The notes below the pieces were generated by a model, which ran no database searches, was not told where the DNA came from, and was given only the letters and a program-made list of their open reading frames with translations. A stretch of DNA of 11,383 nucleotides from Flavobacterium sp. (GTDB lineage: Bacteria > Bacteroidota > Bacteroidia > Flavobacteriales > Flavobacteriaceae), in the NCBI GenBank assembly GCA_017989775.1, contig JAGNPF010000015.1, positions 1 through 11,383 on the forward strand, written 5' to 3'. Positions 7,074 through 11,383 of the stretch are shown here, one piece after another. The translations under genes and the position numbers were made by a program. Positions within the stretch are counted from its first letter, which is position 1; each line of letters starts with the position of its first letter.

Positions 7074-7103
7074 AATATTCCTGTGTCTCAACACAGAATT
7101 ATT
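7074..7103 (-). other. Intercistronic hairpin between exbD and tonB
   Basis: CTGTGT (7081-7086) pairs with ACACAG (7091-7096) around a CTCA loop. The stem continues outward with a G-U pair, an A-U pair, one A-A mismatch and four more pairs to 7074/7103. It covers the exbD stop codon and the gap before the tonB start. There is no U tract, so it is more likely an RNA-stability or translation-tuning structure than a terminator. Confidence 0.4.
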
Positions 7104-7491
7104 TGGGTCTGACGGCTAAAACTACTTTTATTTGATTGCGATTTGCAATATCCAAAACACTTACTGCTTTTTCGATTGGAACGCCTTCTTCGGCTCTCAA
7201 AATGATGGCTTTGGTTTTGTCTGCTCCAAAAAGGGATAGTAGTTTGGGTTCCAAATCTGTTTCCGAAATTTTTTCTTTATCAATATAAAATTGCAAATCT
7301 TTATCAATGCTTACGGCAATATTTTTGTTGCTATCGGTTTTCCCTTTTGCCTTTGGTAATACTAAATCCAAGGCATTGGTCGTAACCATCGTCGAAGTCA
7401 GCATGAAAAATATCAATAGCAGGAATACAATATCCGTCATGGAGGACATATTGAATTCGGGACTAACTTTATTTCTTCCTCTTAGGTTCAT
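7099..7491 (-). CDS. exbD: ExbD/TolR-family proton-channel subunit
   Basis: The 130-residue protein starts MNLRGRNKVSPEFNMSSMTD and has one membrane helix (about 19-38, MTDIVFLLLIFFML). Asp20 lies at its start, equivalent to the essential proton-carrying Asp of E. coli ExbD. The rest is a periplasmic domain (about 45-130). ExbD and ExbB form the inner-membrane motor that uses the proton gradient to drive TonB. The start codon lies 2 bases after the exbB stop, indicating tight translational linkage, and tonB follows immediately. The position and the partner genes favour ExbD over TolR. Confidence 0.95.
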   Translation of the reverse strand: MNLRGRNKVSPEFNMSSMTDIVFLLLIFFMLTSTMVTTNALDLVLPKAKGKTDSNKNIAVSIDKDLQFYIDKEKISETDLEPKLLSLFGADKTKAIILRAEEGVPIEKAVSVLDIANRNQIKVVLAVRPK

Positions 7492-7493
7492 GA

Positions 7494-8198
7494 TTATGCG
7501 GGGTCATTTAATAAATCTAGAAAATCGACAGCATTGGCCTCCATCATGTGAACGACTTTGTCTGTTTTTACAACCAAGTGATTGTAGCCCACATAAGCAA
7601 TAATGCCCACAACCAATCCAACAACAGTAGTTGTCATTGCGGTATAAATTCCTTCTGAAAGTGCGCCTACTTCAATTTGTCCTCCTGAACTTGCCATTTT
7701 ATGAAATGCCATAATCATTCCGACAACAGTTCCTAGAAATCCAGTCATCGGTCCAGCTCCGGAAATGGTGGCCAACATGCTCACGTTTTTTTCTAATTTG
7801 TAAATTTCCAATTTACCAGCGTTTTCGATGGCAGTATTGATGTCGTCAAGGGGTTTTCCAATGCGGGAAATTCCTTTTTCAATTAAGCGAGCCACAGGTG
7901 ATGATGTTTTGGCACAAAGCATTTTTGCGTTGTCAATACGTCCGTGGCGAATATTTTCACGAATTTGATTCATGAAGTTGTTGTCTATTTGTGACGCTTT
8001 TTTGATGGCCATCAGGCGTTCAAAATACAAATAAAGTGCAACGAAAAACATGACAAACAAAGAGAGCATTATAAGCTGACCTGCTAATCCTCCGCTAGTT
8101 AAAAGTTCGATAATGGATAATGTTTTTTCTACTGGCACAGCATCGGCCATTGTTTCTTTTACAACAGATAAACTATCTGTTTGAAGCAGTATACTCAT
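7494..8198 (-). CDS. exbB: ExbB/MotA/TolQ-family proton-channel protein
   Basis: The 234-residue protein has three membrane segments (about 38-58, 146-168 and 186-208) separated by a large cytoplasmic loop (about 60-145), the ExbB topology. The channel-forming helix carries GAGPMTGFLGTVVGM (147-161), the MotA/TolQ/ExbB signature. The third helix has the conserved Thr-rich start YTAMTTTVVGLVVG (185-198). ExbB forms the ring around the ExbD dimer in the TonB motor. It is the first gene of the exbB-exbD-tonB(-folC) cluster. The short N-terminal extension (1-30) is hydrophilic. I found no convincing -33/-7 promoter in the 66 bases between its start and the palindromic element upstream; only a one-mismatch word (AAAATTTG, 8264-8257, minus strand) lies there. 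Confidence 0.94.
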   Translation of the reverse strand: MSILLQTDSLSVVKETMADAVPVEKTLSIIELLTSGGLAGQLIMLSLFVMFFVALYLYFERLMAIKKASQIDNNFMNQIRENIRHGRIDNAKMLCAKTSSPVARLIEKGISRIGKPLDDINTAIENAGKLEIYKLEKNVSMLATISGAGPMTGFLGTVVGMIMAFHKMASSGGQIEVGALSEGIYTAMTTTVVGLVVGIIAYVGYNHLVVKTDKVVHMMEANAVDFLDLLNDPA

Positions 8199-8496
8199 AT
8201 AAAATTGTCTTTGTTTTTGAAACGCTAATATATTACAAAAATTGTTGGTTTTTGTTCAAATTTTAAAAAGGGCAGGGCATTCGCCTTTAAAAGTTTCCGC
8301 CACGAATAAACACGAATTAGACAAGTTTTCAATTACACGAATTCTAAAAATCAAATAAAATTCGTGTAATTTATTTTCAAATTTGATAAAATTAGTGACA
8401 ATTGGTGTAATTCGTGGCTAACTTTTTTCTTTTTTTTAAAAGTGAATGCCCTGAAAAAAGGGAAAGAAGGTTGGTGAATTCGGAAACAATGGAATT
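8199..8496. other. Non-coding spacer between nhaA and exbB
   Basis: No gene is seen in these 298 bases. Most of the spacer is the palindromic element at 8273-8453. The left remainder (8199-8264) must hold any native exbB promoter; the right remainder (8463-8496) follows the nhaA stop and shows no intrinsic terminator of its own. Confidence 0.7.
8273..8453. repeat. MITE-like palindromic element with terminal inverted repeats
   Basis: The element begins CAGGGCATTC (8273-8282) and ends with the exact reverse complement GAATGCCCTG (8444-8453). Inside are two more inverted pairs: GCCACGAAT (8299-8307) with ATTCGTGGC (8410-8418), and a 13-bp perfect pair AATTACACGAATT (8331-8343) with AATTCGTGTAATT (8359-8371). 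It is flanked by AAAAAGGG (8265-8272) and AAAAAAGGG (8454-8462), which look like an 8-9 base target-site duplication with one base added. At 181 bp, it has no room for a transposase. The layout is that of a non-autonomous miniature transposable element, or an extended repetitive palindrome. It could also end transcription from nhaA. Family not recognised. Confidence 0.72.
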
Positions 8497-9654
8497 TTAT
8501 TGTTTTGTTTTCAGAATTAATTTCAAACTTACAAATCCAATCACTCCAGCAATCAAGGAAGAAAGTAAAATGATGATTTTGGCGTGATTGATAATGGTAA
8601 TGTCTTCAAAGGCCAACAAGGTGACAAAAATAGACATCGTGAAGCCAATTCCTCCCAAGAATCCTACGCTAAAAATGGAAGGCCAACTTAAATCACTTGG
8701 TAGTTTGCAAATGCCTAATTTTACGGCTAATAAACTCAATATGAAAATACCAACTGGTTTTCCCACGATAAGACCCAAGGCAATTCCGATGCTGTAATGT
8801 TCGGTTATGATTTCTTTCATTTCCAAATCCATAATTATGGCTGTATTGGCCAAAGCAAAGATGGGAAGAATGATAAATGCCACAGGTTTGTGCAAGAAAT
8901 GCTGCAAAATAATGGAAGTTGATTTTGGATCTCCATTTCCAAATGGGATGGCAAAAGCTAATAAAACCCCAGTAATTGTTGCGTGAACTCCTGAATTAAG
9001 CATAAAATACCACATCGCAACACCCAAAGTTAAATAAGGAATCAGGTTTCTAACTTTGAGACGGTTTAAAATTAACAACACCACAAAAATGCCCATTGCA
9101 ATGGAAAGGTTGGTCCAGAAAATGGTTTTAGTGTAAAATAAAGCAATAACCAAAATGGCTCCCAAATCATCAATGACTGCCAATGCAGTCAAGAATATTT
9201 TTAAAGAAGTAGGAACTCTATTGCCTAACAAAGACAAAATTCCCAAGGCAAAAGCAATGTCGGTTGCCATCGGAATTCCTGCTCCAGCTTGTGTAGAAGT
9301 GCCATAATTAAAGTATAAATAGATTCCCGCAGGAACAAGCATTCCGCCAATTGCCGCAAAAATAGGCAGCAGTGCATTTTTGATATTGGATAATTCTCCT
9401 TGATAGACTTCCCGTTCCAATTCCAGCCCAATTAGCAAGAAGAAAATGGTCATCAATCCATCGTTGATCCAATATTCGAGGGGTTGTCCAGCAAAATTGG
9501 TGTGCCAGAAATGAATGTATTCAGAGCTGAAAATAGAATTTGCCAAAACCAATGAGATTATGGTGCAAGCAATCAGGATAAGGCCTCCTGATTTTTCGCT
9601 TTCAAAAAACTCCTTGAATAATTTTGTGGATATTATGCGTCTTTTTCGTGTCAT
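8497..9654 (-). CDS. nhaA: Na+/H+ antiporter NhaA
   Basis: This 385-residue, strongly hydrophobic inner-membrane protein has about 12 membrane segments. It carries the NhaA signatures: LLIGLELEREVYQGEL (73-88), GIPMATDIAFALG (126-138) with D132, and LAVIDDLGAI (158-167) with the ion-binding pair D162-D163. GGIGFTMSIF sits near the C-terminus. NhaA exports Na+ (or Li+) in exchange for protons and helps control cytoplasmic pH and salt. Length matches the family. The ATG at 9654 (MTRKRRIIS) lies 26 bases after the anmK stop on the same strand, so the two genes are probably one transcription unit. No separate promoter was found in the short gap. No defects are seen. Confidence 0.96.
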   Translation of the reverse strand: MTRKRRIISTKLFKEFFESEKSGGLILIACTIISLVLANSIFSSEYIHFWHTNFAGQPLEYWINDGLMTIFFLLIGLELEREVYQGELSNIKNALLPIFAAIGGMLVPAGIYLYFNYGTSTQAGAGIPMATDIAFALGILSLLGNRVPTSLKIFLTALAVIDDLGAILVIALFYTKTIFWTNLSIAMGIFVVLLILNRLKVRNLIPYLTLGVAMWYFMLNSGVHATITGVLLAFAIPFGNGDPKSTSIILQHFLHKPVAFIILPIFALANTAIIMDLEMKEIITEHYSIGIALGLIVGKPVGIFILSLLAVKLGICKLPSDLSWPSIFSVGFLGGIGFTMSIFVTLLAFEDITIINHAKIIILLSSLIAGVIGFVSLKLILKTKQ

Positions 9655-9680
9655 TTTTTAAGGTGTTAAAAAAGTAAAAA

Positions 9681-10748
9681 TTAGATTGTATACATCACTC
9701 CCGAGCTATGATCTGTTTTGGCCCCCGTCACGCTGCCCAAAACGTTGGTTTCGTTGCGCAGTTTCAAAACGCCGAGCAAGGCAAAAATCAGGGCTTCCTT
9801 GTATTCCAATATTTTGGAAGATGGGATAATGATTTCCATTTCGGGCAAATGCGATTGAATGCGTTCGATGAGGAATTCGTTGTAAGCTCCGCCTCCGGTT
9901 GCCAACATTCGGCCTTTTTTATTGGGCAAAGCCAAAGCCGTTTGCAGGGCCACATGTTCGGCAAAAGTACGCAATTTATCTTCAACAGGAATTTTGAAAC
10001 TCTCAATCAGGGGCAAAATGGTTCCTTTCACAAACTCGAAACCCAATGATTTCGGGTGTTTTTGATGGTAAAATTCCAAGGCGTTCAATTTGTCCAACAA
10101 ATCGGCATTGATTTTTCCGGTTCTGGAAATTTGTCCTTTGTCGTCATATTTCAAACCCAACTGATTGGCATAATGATTCAGGACCGTGTTGACGGGCGAA
10201 ATATCGAAAGCAATTCGGTTGCTGTTTTGTTCGAAAGAAACATTCGAAAAACCGCCCAGATTGATGCAATAATCGTAGTCCGAAAATAGAATTCGGTCGC
10301 CAATGGGAACCAAGGGAGCACCTTGTCCACCCAACTTCACGTCCTGAACCCTGAAATCGCAAACTACCGTTTGATGAATCAAAGTAGCGATTTCGGGCAA
10401 GTTGCCTATTTGTAGCGTATATCCTTTTTGGGGTTGGTGCAAAATGGTATGACCATGGGAACAAACGGCATCAAGGTTCTTGATTTTATGTTTTTCGATA
10501 AAAGTGGAAATGATGGAAGCGAGCAGTTTCGTGTAATCCTCGTTTAATTTTTCGAGTTGGGTATCGGAAAAATCTACCGCCGACTGGAGTTGGTCAATCC
10601 AGCTTTGGCTGTAGCCGATGGTTTCGCTTTCCAGGATTTCGAAAGTCCATTTGTCGTTTTCCAAGCGGAAGTTTATATGGGATAAATCAACGCCATCCAA
10701 CGAAGTTCCCGACATCACGCCAATAACGTTGTAGTGTTTTTTTTTCAT
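9681..10748 (-). CDS. anmK: Anhydro-N-acetylmuramic acid kinase
   Basis: The 355-residue cytoplasmic enzyme phosphorylates 1,6-anhydro-MurNAc, recovered from peptidoglycan turnover, and opens the anhydro ring to give MurNAc-6-phosphate. The ATP-binding start GVMSGTSLDGVDLS covers 10-23. Next come SHGHTILHQP (97-106), DFRVQDVKLGGQGAPLVP (131-148), NLGGFSNV (163-170) and FDISPVN (181-187) with the candidate catalytic base D182. TGGGAYNEFL lies in the C-terminal part. The form FDISPVN differs from the FDTGPGN of proteobacterial enzymes as I remember them; I believe this is usual in Bacteroidota. It is the first gene of the anmK-nhaA pair and is divergent from the acyl-CoA dehydrogenase gene. A TAAATTTG word (10760-10753) lies only 4 bases before the ATG, too close for a normal leader, so its promoter is unresolved. 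Confidence 0.96.
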   Translation of the reverse strand: MKKKHYNVIGVMSGTSLDGVDLSHINFRLENDKWTFEILESETIGYSQSWIDQLQSAVDFSDTQLEKLNEDYTKLLASIISTFIEKHKIKNLDAVCSHGHTILHQPQKGYTLQIGNLPEIATLIHQTVVCDFRVQDVKLGGQGAPLVPIGDRILFSDYDYCINLGGFSNVSFEQNSNRIAFDISPVNTVLNHYANQLGLKYDDKGQISRTGKINADLLDKLNALEFYHQKHPKSLGFEFVKGTILPLIESFKIPVEDKLRTFAEHVALQTALALPNKKGRMLATGGGAYNEFLIERIQSHLPEMEIIIPSSKILEYKEALIFALLGVLKLRNETNVLGSVTGAKTDHSSGVMYTI

Positions 10749-10770
10749 TGCTCAAATTTACGAATCAAAA

Positions 10771-10801
10771 TTGAAAAGTTCCTTATTAAAAGTTATCTTT
10801 G
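10771..10801 (+). promoter_or_regulatory. Bacteroidota-type promoter for the acyl-CoA dehydrogenase gene
   Basis: TTG (10771-10773) is followed after 20 bases by TATCTTTG (10794-10801), an exact TAnnTTTG -7 element. Transcription would begin near 10808, giving a leader of about 37 bases before the ATG at 10845. Confidence 0.65.
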
Positions 10802-10844
10802 AGTGTGTTTTTATAACAAAATTCGACATTAATTTTATATTATT

Positions 10845-11383
10845 ATGGATTTTAGTCTAAACGAAGAGCAATTAATGGTGCAACAAGCCGCCCGGGATTT
10901 TGCCCAAAACGAATTGTTGCCGGGTGTTATCGAAAGGGATGAAAACGGAATTTTTCCTGCCGAGCAAATCAAGAAAATGGGCGAATTGGGTTTTATGGGA
11001 ATGATGGTGGATCCCAAATATGGCGGGAGCGGACTCGACACGATTTCGTATGTGCTGGCTATGGAAGAAATTTCCAAGGTCGATGCTTCGGCTTCGGTGG
11101 TGATGTCCGTCAACAATTCGCTGGTTTGTTGGGGATTGCAGGAATTTGGCAGCGAGGAACAAAAACAACAATGGTTGCCGCTTTTGGCTTCGGGACAGAT
11201 TCACGGCGCTTTTTGTTTGAGCGAACCCGAAGCGGGCAGTGACGCCACTTCGCAAAAAACAACGGCCATTGACATGGGTGACCATTACTTGGTCAACGGG
11301 ACAAAAAACTGGATTACCAACGGCAACACGGCTTCGGTTTATATCGTCATTGCCCAAACCGATGTGGCCAAGCAAACCAAGGG
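10845..11383 (+). CDS. Acyl-CoA dehydrogenase, N-terminal part (3' truncated by window edge)
   Basis: The reading frame opens at ATG 10845 and runs without a stop for 179 codons to the edge. It begins MDFSLNEEQLMVQQAARDFA, a typical acyl-CoA dehydrogenase N-terminal helix. It continues through KKMGELGFMGMMVDPKYGG (43-61) and LAMEEISKVDAS (71-82), then the family signature CLSEPEAGSDATS (124-136), and NGTKNWITNG (151-160), which lies in the FAD-contacting middle domain. The enzyme oxidises acyl-CoA thioesters to trans-2-enoyl-CoA using FAD and electron-transfer flavoprotein. The type resembles short-chain (butyryl-CoA) dehydrogenases, but the catalytic Glu and C-terminal domain lie outside the window, so chain length is open. 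It is divergent from anmK with a good promoter in the spacer. Confidence 0.94.
   Translation, partial: MDFSLNEEQLMVQQAARDFAQNELLPGVIERDENGIFPAEQIKKMGELGFMGMMVDPKYGGSGLDTISYVLAMEEISKVDASASVVMSVNNSLVCWGLQEFGSEEQKQQWLPLLASGQIHGAFCLSEPEAGSDATSQKTTAIDMGDHYLVNGTKNWITNGNTASVYIVIAQTDVAKQTK

Noticed and set aside
8299..8418. Repeated CACGAAT words that might suggest a CRISPR array
   Set aside because: The copies alternate in orientation and form nested inverted pairs. There are no equal-length direct repeats with unique spacers and no cas genes nearby.
10835..11375. Minus-strand open frames of 93 and 167 codons
   Set aside because: They are antisense to the acyl-CoA dehydrogenase frame, which carries the family signature and has its own promoter. 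The minus-strand translations look like low-quality shadows.

Overview
The window looks like the chromosome of a member of the Bacteroidota, most likely Flavobacterium or a close relative. The evidence is low G+C, AT-rich spacers, no clear Shine-Dalgarno sequences, promoter-like TTG/TTTTG-N19-20-TAnnTTTG motifs, and protein sequences of flavobacterial type. Genus placement is inference from the sequence alone. This is largely a housekeeping region plus the edge of a surface-polysaccharide locus.

Region 1 (1-3652) is the polysaccharide edge. It holds the 3' end of rmlA (dTDP-glucose synthesis), a strong terminator, a 479-base AT-rich gap, and then a large membrane-bound nucleotide-sugar 4,6-dehydratase of the CapD/WbpM/PglF type. 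Convergent to this is a CpsB/YwqE-type PHP phosphatase, a family that usually controls the tyrosine kinases of capsule or exopolysaccharide export. A shared hairpin separates the two.

Region 2 (3653-4975) has tRNA-Val(UAC) on the minus strand with a near-ideal Bacteroidota promoter and its own terminator. Next to it is a secreted protein of unknown function built from two copies of one domain.

Region 3 (4976-8198), all on the minus strand, is a compact exbB-exbD-tonB-folC cluster. The first three genes form the proton-driven motor that energises TonB-dependent outer-membrane receptors. folC (folate polyglutamylation) follows after a strong hairpin that may separate its expression.

Region 4 (8199-8496) is a non-coding spacer holding a 181-bp palindromic element with 10-bp perfect terminal inverted repeats. 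It is flanked by AAAAAGGG/AAAAAAGGG, like a target-site duplication, and has no transposase: a MITE-like element.

Region 5 (8497-11383) has anmK followed by nhaA on the minus strand (cell-wall recycling; Na+/H+ exchange). Divergent from anmK is the 5' part of an acyl-CoA dehydrogenase gene that runs off the right edge, with a good promoter in the spacer.

No phage, CRISPR array, defence island or clearly new multi-gene system was found. The most interesting items are the MITE-like element, the two-domain secreted protein and the hairpins inside the TonB operon.
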